Below, in pieces: positions 23,143-36,000 of a stretch of DNA of 64,000 bases. The position numbers and the translations under genes are program-made. The stretch lies in contig NW_026570288.1 in assembly GCF_019649055.1 (NCBI RefSeq), positions 372,001-436,000 of the forward strand, in the 5' to 3' direction. Source of the stretch: Paramacrobiotus metropolitanus (taxonomy: Eukaryota > Tardigrada > Eutardigrada > Parachela > Macrobiotidae). The notes beneath the pieces were generated by a model. That model saw only the letters and a list, made by a program, of their open reading frames with translations. It ran no database searches and was not told the DNA's origin. Positions within the stretch are counted from its first letter, which is position 1. Each line of letters starts with the position of its first letter.

Positions 23143-23859
23143 CGTACGTCACACGATCAACTTTTTCCCTTTTTCCAAGCTGCTCGCAAACGGCAAACCA
23201 GTTTAACCAGGCAGCTTAATAATTTTTCTAATTTTCTTCATAAGTTTGTTATTTGCATAATAAGTACTATTTGTAAAAGTAAATTATCTAATATACGAAG
23301 TACTGTAATATACAGAACCCACTAACTGATCATATTTTATTTGCTGTCTATTGCCAGTTTGCCAGTGATGTCGAAGTATTCAGTGAAATCGTGACAAGTC
23401 AACCCAGCCAGCATCCCATGGACCAATACGCCAGCGTGTCTTCCCCTTGGGCCTTGATTCTATCCTTCGAAGAATTGTAATAGTACTGCAATACTGCTAA
23501 TTGCTGTTGTACTGCAATACTGGATGAAGGATTTTTTCATATCTTGCTGATGGCATAAGTACTTGGCAGCACTAGCACACGGCCCACAGACAGACAGGAG
23601 TGAAGACAGCCGACCGAATCTGCAGCCACGTCGTACTCTACGCAGTTCGCACACCTGTTCAAACGTGTTAGCTCCATAATCTGATGAATACTGGTAGCAG
23701 TTGGAATCGCTGATTCCCGTCGGTCCCTTTGTGCGAGACTATGCTGGTGCCGTCGTGTGCACCAGTGCACGGCAGGCACCATGCAGTACACTATGCTCTC
23801 CCTCGCCTCCTTCTCCTGCCCCCCTCTACCCCCCTCCCGGGGGGCGGCCGCCTCCCCGG
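23143..23859. other. Intergenic, no gene seen
   Basis: AT-rich at first, becoming GC-rich towards the EDEM relic. There is a short near-repeat of TGTACTGCAATACTG around 23480-23525. No supported gene. Confidence 0.4.
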
Positions 23860-24425
23860 CCATTTCCCGCTGTCACAGAGCCGCCCTCCGCCACTAAATC
23901 AAGGACATGTTCCTGCACGTCTACCACGCCTATTGAACCCACGCCTACCCTGCCGACGAACTGTGCTGTCGGGTGCGCTTCCGCAGTCACGGCTCGGGCC
24001 GGGGGGATGTCGACGACGCGCTGGGGAATTTCTCCATGACCCTCATGGACAGTCTGGACTCGTTGGCGCTCCTGGGGGAGCTGGAGGAGTTTGAGCGCGC
24101 GGTACGCCTGGTGATTTAGGCGGTGCGGTTGGACGCCGACATCGTCGTCAGCGTCTTCGAGACCAACATCCGCATGCTGGGCGGGCTGATTAGCGCGTGT
24201 GTCCTGGCGGAGGAGTTGCGGGAGAAGCGGCGCGGGATGGTCTGGTATGGCGGGCAGTTGCTGGAGACGGCGCGGCAGTTGGGCTAGCTGGGCAGTTGGG
24301 CAGCTGCTGGATGCCTTCCGCTCCACCACGGGGATGCCCCGCGTCAACCTGCGTCACGGGCTGAAACCCGGAATGCACGAGTAGCGGCACACGAGCAGAG
24401 CCTGCGCCGGCACCATGATTCTCGG
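23860..24425 (+). pseudogene. EDEM (glycosyl hydrolase 47-like) pseudogene
   Basis: Plus-strand translation from about 23898 gives [64 protein letters not shown] and, in another frame, STTGMPRVNLRHGLKPGM then CAGTMIL. This follows EDEM-type ER mannosidase-like proteins in order, closest from memory to EDEM3; intact members help send misfolded glycoproteins to ER-associated degradation. The copy has in-frame stops after HVYHAY, after AVRLVI and after ARQLG, plus a frameshift near 24290. It ends at a donor-like CTCG|GTACGA, so it derives from genomic DNA and is not a processed copy. Confidence 0.8.
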
Positions 24426-24579
24426 TACGATTTTCTCACGTTAACTTCTTATAAATAGTCTTTTTAATAAAATTAGGCAAATTAATTCAAAAAAACGAAA
24501 CAAATTTTGAAAACTAAACTAAAATTTCGGATAATCAATGCTAAGATTAGGATGGGCAATTTATATCGGATTAAGTTAA

Positions 24580-25244
24580 GGGAAGTGGGCCGGTACATGG
24601 TACCAAATTCGTGTACATGCACGAAAACTTACACATTCGCGCACCCCAAAACACATTTTTGTTTCGGTTTATGCCATTCTGTAGCCAGAAGATTTGTATG
24701 CACTGGTGTGAAAACCGTTTGTGCGCGCAACATTTGGTTCGGGACTTATTACTGTTAGAAAATTCCAAAAAGTTTAAATGCATTCCGGTGTACCAAAAGT
24801 CTCATTATGGACGGATCTCCTTCAAATTTTGCACGTAAATGCACATAACCATGAAGATCGTTTTTACACCGATCCACTGTTCTAGCATGTTTTTCAAATT
24901 TTAAAATGAATTTCAAAAATTTTAAAATTCATTTTAAAATTTAAAAAAAATCATGGAAGTCTGGATCGGTGTAAAAACGATCTTCTTGGTTATGTGCATT
25001 ACGTGCAAAATGAAGGAGATCGGTCCATAATGAGACTTTGGTACACCTGAATGCATTTAAACTTTTGGAATTTTCTAACAGCCATAACTCCCGAACCGGA
25101 TGTTGCGCGCAAACGGTTTTCACACCAGTAAACAAATCTTCTGGCTACAGAATGTCATAAACCGAAATAAAATGTGTTTGGGAGCGAAAGTGTAAGTTTT
25201 CGTGCATATACTCGAATTTGGTACCATGTACCGGCCCACTTCCC
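24580..25244. mobile_element. TTAA-flanked foldback element, copy 1
   Basis: The two halves are long, imperfect inverted copies of each other, meeting near 24900-24930 in AAATTTTAAAAT-type sequence. The ends read GGGAAGTGGGCCGGTACATG. TTAA flanks both sides (24576-24579 and 25245-25248), the target-site type of piggyBac-like elements. No transposase. A second copy is at 33070-33749. Confidence 0.8.
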
Positions 25245-25248
25245 TTAA

Positions 25249-27071
25249 ACCAAATTCACATAAAATTAATTTTAAAAAATGAAACTATTGAAACAAATAA
25301 AATTTCTGTGACGTGGTAAGATTAGGATGGATAAAATGGATTTGGATGGATGGATTTGGATGGATGGATTTTCGTGTAAAATTAACTTAATTTCATAAAA
25401 CTCCTAAATTAATTTGTAAAATTAACTGATAAAACCTTCCTACAGGCTGGGAAAAAATGAGGAAGTATTTTTAAGGAAAATTGGTTTCTTACTTTTTTGT
25501 TTAATGTCTAATTTTTGAAGTTACCCGAGCTCAAGGAAAAGACTCACTCAATTAAACCGAAAAGCGTAAAAAATAATTGGCAAAATTAAGTAAACTAAAA
25601 AAACTTTGGACAATGGCCTTAGCTAATCGCCATTCACCCGCGTTTCAGCTTTATGACGATGCAGTCAAAGCCGAACTTGCCAACGGGTGGTCGGCATGGA
25701 TACAGCGTCCACACTCCACATATCCGTCTCTTCATCGTACACTTCGATGCTGACGCTACCGTCCTCGTCCACTTCATCCCCACCCCTAACGTACAGCTTC
25801 CCAATCCAGGCATGCGCAACCGGGATAACAACGATCCCGCAGCAGATCCGCTGGAATCACCAAGCGATGCGGACACCACAAATTTACTAGATTGATTTCA
25901 CGGTGGCGTAGTCCCCGCCCCTGTGACGTAGATGGGGAGATGTACCGCGAATTGACATGCGCCGAAGAGGTTGTACAGCTTTTTAACAGTCAGCCGGCTC
26001 AGGCGAGTTGGCAAATGGCAGCACCCAAACCGTTCATTAATTAGAGGTTGCTCTATTTGTGGAGTATTTTTGGTTTCTTAGACGATGAGGCGTTAAGAAG
26101 TTATTACTATTGTTTAAGCTCCATTATTTATACGGGCCCACGGGGTGGACGGGCAATCCGACACCGAACCAGAATTGAACAGAACTTCTGCTCAACCTGT
26201 CAAACTTAACTGGCTGTTTTCAGCCAATTGCAAAGCCTGTGAACGATTTGATTGGTTCAAGTCGCCCAATCAATAGGCCAGAGGCAGGATGAAATCAAGC
26301 TATTGCTACGATAACTCATAACTGCCGGTCTGAGGGGGGCCTTGTAGCCGCAGGCAATCGTACCGTAAGACTGGCTAAACCAGTGCATTTATGGCGCGAA
26401 ATTTGAATTTCAGTTAACGCTGCATATTATCGATTATCATTAATTATCAATGAATACAAGAGCTCTTTAATACAAGTACCAGTTAGCGGTTCAGCTAATT
26501 ATTATATAATGTTCGTTTCTATTTTTCTTACATGTTAGAAATAAGTTACGTCGGTATTAAAGTGCTCCAGTTTGTACTATTTGTGTTGTGGTTAGTACTT
26601 CGAAAGCGTTTTTGTATTGGCGAAAAAATATGTATTTATATCGGTTCGATGTGTGCAAAAACATATTCATCATGTGCGAATGTGTTGTTCATTATGCACA
26701 AAATTGCTACCGCACAGTTCAAATTAATGTACGGGAGACTGCTACACAGGCGAAGCTACATTTTATGCCGACGATCCATGAAACCTTCGAATTCCGTTTA
26801 AATGCTTTATTCCTATAATTCTGGCCTATCTTTCGGACGATTATCGCACATCAGTAACTTCCAGCAACTATGCGGAAACGCAACAAACAACCAGATCATT
26901 TTGCGGCCACACATCCGCCGTTAACCAACCAACCGAAGCCATAACGTAATAATACAAAATTAATATACATCTTTGGAACGGAAAATACTAATAAAAGGTC
27001 AAAAACATGTATAAACAAAAGGCCACCACGCCACGAAAGTGCGACAAACAGAAGATTAACTTAAACAGAAA
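25249..27071. other. Intergenic; unresolved GC-richer patch near 25650-25900
   Basis: At 25653-25895 a plus-strand frame reads HIRLFIVHFDADATVLVHF and ends DADTTNLLD then stop. It looks more protein-like than its surroundings, but I recognise no family and see no clear exon boundary. A GGATGGATTT tandem array lies at about 25325-25376. From 26100 to 27070 nothing can be supported. Confidence 0.3.
25325..25376. repeat. GGAT-type minisatellite
   Basis: Repeats of GGATGGATTT and relatives in tandem. Simple-sequence tract. Confidence 0.7.
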
Positions 27072-30000
27072 TTAAAATCCTCGGAAACCCATATTACCAG
27101 GACTGACGTAATAACAAGTAACAACCAGGAACCTTCCACTATTCCGTCTCCAGGACCCGCATCCGCTTGGCCACACTGGTGGCGGTGGTGCGGGGGGAGG
27201 TGGTGGCCAGGGAGGCCGTCTCCGTGTCGCTCTCGTCACTCTCCACGTCCGACTGCAGCGCCGCCGTGGCGGGGTGGCCGGGGGCGGCGGGGGAGCTGTC
27301 GGGGTAGGGATGTCCACTTCCGGGGTGATGGAGAGCGGGAGGGGCAGGCGCAGGAGGGTGGTGATGTAGGGGTCGGTCAGGCGGTTGAGATGGGGGTGGA
27401 GGCGCGTGTAGGAAGTGTATTCCTCCTCCGTCATGACGTGCACATCCGTTAGGTCCTCCGCGCAGATCAGGTACAGTTTCTGATTACACAAATTAAACAC
27501 AATTTATTATCAAGTTTATCCATGCAGTCAGAAATGGTAAAATAATAACAGTAAATTAGTAGCTAAAAAACACTTCTTTAGCTGAAAAAGTCTCATTTGT
27601 TTTTAAACAAATAAACCAAAAAAGGCAAGAGAAGTTTAATAAATAGCTTTTAAAAATGAAAATATCATTTCACATGAATGCCTGTAAAAAGATACGATTC
27701 TTTTTTCATGAATGATTTATATACTGAACTTCCTGTATTTTTAAATGAGGTACTCGTACAGTTTTCGGTTGTTCACAGTTCTGCTGTTTGTATTTCCGAT
27801 GCTCAGTGATTACTAAGTTTAAAATCACATCGCTAGTAAACACAATTTCATTTAATTTCTTCTTCAAATAAAGCCAATATGAGATAAAACACGAACGGAC
27901 TAGGCAGTAGGCAATAGGCATGCTTCAAAAACAAAGATTAAATAGTCTAAAAAAATAAAAATATAAATCAAAAGCTTGGCAGTTGTTACTTGTAAATTTT
28001 AAGAACGGTGAAACTCCATTGTTTCTGACAATAACATCCCTTACACTACTCGTACGCCATATGACCGTAACAACTAGACCGTAACTGCTCCTCAAATCGC
28101 ACAAAAACAGATACTTCGTAAAATCATACATAAAAACTACGTTTAAAGTTGATCATTTTAATTGGTTTAAATCCGCGCGGGCGTACTAGTTTAAAATTAC
28201 TTGTAGATAATAGATAAATTCAAAAAGAACATAGTGTTTTTTTTCAAGCAGAAATCTCCAATGTATTGTCGTCGTTAGATCCTTCCCAACTGCTTGCAGA
28301 ACGATTTCGTTAGAAGGAATAATGTGACGTTGTTCCGTGAGCAGAGAAATCAAATGCGTAAACACTGGGCCGAGTATTCGTAATAGTCACAAATACCAAT
28401 TGCCCATTCATTATGACTTATGAGTAAAGAATGCTCGTACCTTTTCGTATGCCAAGTGCAGCAAGCAGCTGAAGACGACGCTGGGATTGATGTGGTTGCG
28501 CTGCTTACGGTCCAGCTTCAAGTACACCCATTCAATTAAATGCCGCGCACGCAACACCGGCATCTGCTCGCGATCCTGCCCGCGGCCCCGCTCCCAGGCC
28601 CGTTGCCGGTATTTAATCAGCATCATGTAGGTCTTCTGCACGGCCAACTTCATCTTGCCGATATTCACGCCGGCGCCCGTGCAATCCCGCAGAGCGATAT
28701 TCTGCAGATGCATCACACATGTATCATCATCATTTTCTGTTATAATAATATCAAGCAGTACAGAAACTAAGAACAGGGTACTGTAATTATCAGTCTGCTG
28801 TCAACAACATAAGCTTCAATTAAAAATAGACAGAATGCAATTTTCTGCGTTGGTATGCTAACATCTCGTGCCATAACGGCTGCCTGAGGTGCCAACGACG
28901 CTATCTTTTTCAAAACAGGTAAGTATCTGTTCGTAATCATCGCGGGATAAAACGAAAACCAGCTCACCATGGCACAAATAGAACAGTAAGTTACAAAAAT
29001 GTAAATCGAATTTTTTATACGTTCACGTTTGAATTTTATAGAGCCTTCGAGATATATGTAGAACAAATGGCTTGAAAAAGGACCATATCAATTCAGCCAT
29101 CGCACTACACCTTCCATTAAACGGGGCTACTTTCCAAAACGGAACCAAGAGAAAAATGCACACCCATTTTGTTGAATTGCTTTTACAGAAACCCGTACAT
29201 TGTGAATTAAGTAAACGAAAGTGCTATGCGCCAGGAAAATTCCTGGCGAATAGTCAATTTGCTGTGCGCCAGGAAATTTCTCGCAAAATTAAAATTTGAG
29301 TATTTTCAAGTTGTTAATATCACTTTACGAAGTCTAATCATAACCCACACGTCTGATTACGATTACAGCCTGTTTCTTTATCACTGTCACTTTTTTTAAC
29401 ACAGTACCACTGATCAACATTGCTGGTAGAAGTTTTTATCAACTATCGCCCTACTCAAGGAGCTTCACTGTATTGTATACAGTGAAGGTATTCTGTATTG
29501 TATGTAATAGAATGCAGCCCCTAGAGAACCGCGTTGTATCAGCTTAATGCTGTAGTCCCAGCTGTTATTACAGCACAGTGAGCACACCGTTCTTTTCGTC
29601 AAGACGGCTTTCTCCGGGACGTTTCTGCGCTTTCGAATATCATCGATCTTTTTTTGCGGTAACACACACCGAACTTTTTTGCGGCTCGGGCTTTGCGTGA
29701 TTATTGACGCCTCCTTTTCTTGGCGGCTTCTTCAACGCTTCCGTTTTCAAAAATTTCGTTTAGTCAGTCTCGAAATGTGGACTCTTCGGCATAATTGGCG
29801 CTTTCGATATTGCGTTTTTTGAAAGGACAAGGTCGACTCAAAACGTTGCTGCAAATATCCCACAATTATTCTAACCAATCCCTTGTTGCGGGACGGGAAG
29901 ACACTCACTGTGAATTTAATTTCCTTGACTGCATTGTATCCATGCTTACATCTTGATACAGTCCGTCGGTTTCCATACAAGGGTACATAGTACTGAGATT

Positions 30001-33000
30001 TTTGGGTTGAGTAGGGAGCCAAGAAGCTTTAAAGTCACAAGATGACAGCCGGTGGGATCACAAAGAAGCTGGATAAGAGTTATAGACCTTTTCGCAAGTC
30101 CGATCGTGCTTGTTGAATAACCTGGTACGGTCGGTGGCACTTCACAACACACCCAGGTACTAACATGCCGGTAAGACCGTTGCTACTTATTCCGTTCGGC
30201 TGCCGGGAAATCGTACATGCCCTTCTTTTTTGCTTAATTTGAGAATTCGGCAAAACTGTACGGAGCTGTTTTACTTCCCAACGCGGCCATAACAACATCA
30301 ATGCATTCCCGCGGGTGCATTTTCTTAGGTGTTAGCAGGCCTTATCCTCTCATTTCCGCTTTTACCACGGCAAAAAAACGCTCGCTTCTATTTGTCGTGC
30401 TGTTCTCGAGCAGACGCAAATGCTTCCTTAGGTGTAACGCCCATCGCCCATCACAAGTATTACTGGTTTCCAGTTCATAATTTTACGTAAAAATTGACTT
30501 ATTCGAAAGGGTAGTTTGTACCTTTTGTAATGAATCTCATGTATTTTTATGCTAGCTATGCAGAAAGTACTTTCACAAAGTCACAGTATTAGGTTATTAA
30601 TAACTTAGAACAATAAATTTTTATTTGGCGGCGAATTTCCGGGCGCATAGCAAAACGACTATGCGCCAAGAATTTTCCTGGCGCATAGCAGATTGACTAT
30701 GCGCCAGGAAATTTCCTGACGCATAGAAGTGACCTTAAGTAAATCATTTATATCTAAATAATAAATTAGTACCGAGATAAATTTTTATTAAGTGGAGTAC
30801 CATGGAACAATGTCAATTAAATTATTACTGTATCTAAATTCAACTGAGATAAATTTCCGTTATTTACCAATTAAAGTATCGTGTTCAACCACTATTATTT
30901 ATCAATTAAAATAACATGTTAAAACATCACGCGTACCTCGGCGAACACGACATTGGTCTCCGGCGCGTAATCCTCCTCGGTCAGCTGCTCGAAATTGGCC
31001 ACCACATCGATGCCGCTCTGGCGGACATCCTGCGCACTCAGTATCCCCAGATCCTTATCGGTGCGTGCCGCCACCGGCAGATCAATCACATCGCGCCAAT
31101 CACTGCCCGCAGGCGCGTCCTCCGCCACCCGCTGCTCCGGGGAGTGGAACGGTGACCGCGACGGCACCCCGTCCAAGGAGGCCGTCGCCTCCGTGTCCGG
31201 CTGCACAGGATCCTTCGTGGTGTCGCTGTTCCCTTCGTCCACGGGTAGATCGTCCATCACCGCACTGAGCTCGGGGTTGGTGGTGTCCAGGTGCGAGGCG
31301 CTGCGCTCATCGGTGTCCGGGGACGCGACGGTGCTGATCTGGTCGCTGGGGGTGTTCAGGGTGCCGTCGTCCGCGTCGGCGAAATCCTACACAGAAAAAA
31401 GCCAATATAACGACACAATTGCAATAAAAAAAGTAACATCAATTTACAATCTTAAAAAAAGCCAATAAAAATGAATTAAAGTCAGAAATCTTGCAGTTAC
31501 ATTTTCCAGTAAAAGCCCAACTGAAAGTAAAATAAGCTCCAAATAGAATTATACTTCCGATTAAAATTGCTGTTTTTCTTCGCTTGGATGAAACATGAAC
31601 TGCAGATAAATAAGCGAAATTATTTTCACCTTGCACACAACTTGCAAACCATAAACTTATTCAACTCTGAAGATAATTTCACGGAATCAAATCATACAGT
31701 CAAAAAAAATAAATATAAAATACTTGTCTGCAACATTAATATGCAGGTAAATAAAACGAAATTCTCTTTTATCCTGCCAAGAAACTGCAACTTATTCACC
31801 AGTGCAAACTGAAAATAATCCCACGAAATCTAATTTAATTCAAAAAGGGAACACGATGTTAAAAATTTAAATATAAACAGCCAAGCAAAAAGCGTGCAAC
31901 ATTTTACATAAGCAACAAATTTTTGAAAATTTTGATCGTCGCAAACGCTGCCACAGCACTACGATTCCTTGCCTCTTGATCGGAAATATCCTCGGACGAC
32001 AGGGAGTAATTATCATCATTATCGCCCCAACCGCGCTGCAACCGCTCCAAATCCGCATCAAAATCCTCATCGTACCCGCGCCGGCACGCCAGCACCAGCT
32101 CATCATTATTAATCTCGGTATTATCGCCGTTATCATCAACCGGCGGCAGCCATGTCATTAAATCCTACAACACCGACACACTCACAATCAGGCAGCCAAA
32201 ACACAAGAAGCGCGGAACGAAAAACACAAACAATCCCACAGAAAACACTACAAATAACGCACCTTGAGATTCTTCTGCAGCGCCTTGGTCTGGATGCCCA
32301 GCACCGACATCACCGCCTCGGGATCGCAACGCCCGAGGCCGGGGGGCAGTTGCAGGAAGGTGCGCGAGGGGATGATCACCGGGGGGACATCCCTGCCGGG
32401 GCTGCGCAGGATCTGCGCACAGAGTTTATCCTTGGAGCCGTTGCGGATGGTGTCGCGTTTAGAGCGCGCCAGGATGCTGCTGACGCGCATAAATTCCTCG
32501 TTGGTGAAGGTGAGACTCGGGGGGAAGGTTTCGTCTTTCTCCGCGCGACTACCGCTTTTCATCGATAACAGACTGCTGTTCAGCAGCGACGGCTTCTCTA
32601 CAGCCATGCCAAAAAGAATGTCAAGTTATTATAAAAACACTCAAGCAATATTAATCGAACAAAACTGCACAGCTAAATGCGGTACATGAAATAATGCGGC
32701 AAAAACAATATATTTAAATTACGTAAATGCAGAATCATCTGGAAATAACACGCTCAGTACGATGAATATTGGCTTTAGAGCCAAAAAAATATTAATTCAA
32801 TATTTACAACGTGCAGTAGGTATTGTATATTCATGCTTAAATCTGCTATAACAGCAATGGTAACAGCCACCTGCAACGTTCGCCCAGATACTGCCACAAC
32901 ACTACGCAATGCTCTACAAATGTGAAAATGTACTGACGCCGGACGCGCAAACGCCGGCGGTAATATTTCGATCTAAATTAATGCGCTATACAAAAAAAGC

Positions 33001-36000
33001 ATCAGCGCTTATTCTGTTCACAAATTACCAGTAAAAGCCGGCGATAATAATTCGAGTATTTTGAATTAAGGGATTTGGCCCGGTACATAGCACCAAATTC
33101 GTGTACATTCACGGGAACATTCGCTTTCGCGCACTTCCAAACACTTTTTTGGGTTGCTTTTTGACATTGTGTAGCCAAATGAGTTGAATACATAGGCGTG
33201 AAATCCGTTTTTGCGCGCAACATCGGGTTCGGGAGTTATGGCTGTTAGAAAATTCCAAAAAGTTAAAATGCATTCAGATGTACCAAAAGTCTCATTATGG
33301 ACCGATCCCTTTCAAATTTCGCATGTAAATGCGCATGACCATGGAGATCGTTCTTACACCGATCCACTGTTCTAGCATGTTTTTCAAATTTTAAAATGAA
33401 TTTCAAAAATTTTAAAATTCATTTTAAAATTCGAAAAAAAATCGTGGAAGTCTGGATCCGTGTAAGAACGATCTTCATGGTTATGTGCATTTACGTGCAA
33501 AATTTTAAAGGGATCGGTCCATAATGAGACTTTTGGTACATCTGAATGCATTTTAACTTTTTGGAATTTTCTAACAGCCATAACTCCCGAACCCGATGTT
33601 GCGCGCAAAAACGGATTTCACGCCTATGTATTCAACTCATTTGGCTACACAATGTCAAAAAGCAACCCAAAAAAGTGTTTGGAAGTGCGCGAAAGCGAAT
33701 GTTCCCGTGAATGTACACGAATTTGGTGCTATGTACCGGGCCAAATCCCTTAATGCGTAATACAAAACAAAATGTAGCAGAGCTTATTTTTGTTCACAAT
33801 TACCAGAAATATTCAAATTACAAACTACCAAATTACCAGCGAAAAACTTCTTTTTCAAAAATAATTCTGCAGGGGAAAAGGAAGAAAATTAAGGTCTCGG
33901 CGGCAACAAATCCTTCAACATACCGTCCACAATCACATCGGGAAGTTCCTGCACGACCGATCCATAGCGACTCTTTTTGGACGTCTTGGAGGAGGCACTT
34001 CCGGGCTCCGAAGGCGCATGCACGGAACGATTTTCAGATAGTCCACGACCCGAAGCGCCCGGCGCACTAAAACATAACACCAGCAAGTTGTAATTTAGAG
34101 AAAAATTCAGATTCCACCAAAATAATTATACAGCTTCAATGAATTCTGTGCTGCACACAAAACCTATGCTTACTGATTGCTAACTTTATATAAAGCGATA
34201 TATTAACTATTAACATTTATTTAATCGTACATAAAATATAAACCTTAAAACATATTTATTAATTTATATTTATTAATGCTCTAAAATTCAGCAGCCTTAC
34301 GATTAAAAAATAAAAAATTAAACTAATTAAAAAATTAAAATTCAGCAGCATTATAATGCACAGAGAAATCAAAACCTCCTTACACAAATCGAAATGGATC
34401 ACTGGAATGCTCCGATCCCACATTCTCATTGTTGACCGTATCCATGTCTTGAATCGAAGGAATTTCTTCCCCTGCATCCTCAACTGCGGGAGTTATACTG
34501 GAGTTTTTGGAAATACCGGTATCATCGTCGTCCACAATCATGTCGCCGTGGAGATCATCTGTGACATTGGAGACGTCCAGATCTGCAAAACACAATGGAA
34601 ATAGTAAACACTGTCGCTTTTTATGTGCACATAAAAACTGTCAACCGGAAGGACGCACCTTGAGGAGTCCGGAAGCGGGACGGCACGATCTCGCGCGCCT
34701 GTACTTCCTCATCCTCCTCGATGGCGGGTTCCTCTTCCGTCATCTGGTGGACGGTGCCGTCCACGGAGATACTGCAGCGCTCGAGGAAACGCGCCTCTAA
34801 ATTGTCAATGTCCGCCACATTCTCCGGCAACACTCGGTGATTTCGTTTCTGTAAAAGGCAAGAATTATTGTTTATCCTTGCTACAGTGTAAATTAGTCAC
34901 AACAATCATGTTCGGATTGATTTATTGTAATAATTTGTAACTAATTCCTTTTCCTTGCAGTGATGTAAATGAATCAGAATAACCTTGTTTAAATTTATTA
35001 TAATAATTAGCAGTTAATTCCTTTTCCCTACTGTGATGTAAATGACTCAAAAGACCATTGTTTATATTTATTTAGTGTATTAATTAGTAATTAATTCCTC
35101 ACCCTAGCTAAAATGTAAGTTATTCAAATTATTATTATCTACGTATATTTATTTATTAGTACGATGTATTCAGCTTAACTATGGCTGTGATGTTTTTAAA
35201 ACTAGGATTTAATCAAACTACGAGTTAATCAAACGATTTAATCAAACTAGGAACTACGATTTAATTAAACTAAACGATTAAACTAAACTAAACTAAACTA
35301 AACTAGGAACTAATTAAACTAAACTAGGAACTAAGATTTAATTTAACTGAATTAAACTACGATTCAATCAAACTAGGAACTCGTACATATAAAGTTCAGT
35401 ACACGTAATGCAAGTTATCCCATCATCCCCATGCACAATGCATGCATGGAGAATTTTCTCATAATACATTCAAATCATGTGCATTTTTTATTCAACACTT
35501 ACTGATAATTATTCCCATCATCCGCGGGTTTTAAATCGGTTCAGTAGGTCAACGAATCCGTTAAAAAAGTCTACCTTGTCAATCGATAATTCTACCGTGA
35601 TCACGTACCGTTTTCTCGCCGGCCGACTGTTCCGCTTTCGCAATATATTTCTCGTGCGCTCTAGGAAAACTCACACAGGAATCAACGGTCAGCCGCTGAC
35701 TTATTTTGAGCTGGAGCGCTGAAATATCATGAACAACTTTAACCAAGCGTAAAAATTACAGTAAAACATTGTATTCAAATGCCTATTCTGCTGCCGAATA
35801 AATTTGAGTATCGTGATTGGTAATATGCCTGCGTACATAATTGCAGAACGGCTCGCTCCGCCGAATCCGCCACTTCCTTTTTCAGCGTGGGTGCTGCTCG
35901 CTGCGAACGCGGTGCTTCCGCCTCAACAGCCGCCGTATGCGGCAGCATGTGTTTGTACCGCTGGACGCAGGTCAAGCCGGGATCCATGATAAAGGTCAGC

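Noticed and set aside
26532-26801. Hydrophobic 89-codon plus-strand frame
   Set aside because: AT-rich chance frame. The hydrophobicity comes from T-rich codons; no promoter or partner exon seen.
30995-31468. Plus-strand 157-codon frame
   Set aside because: Antisense of condensin exon 11.
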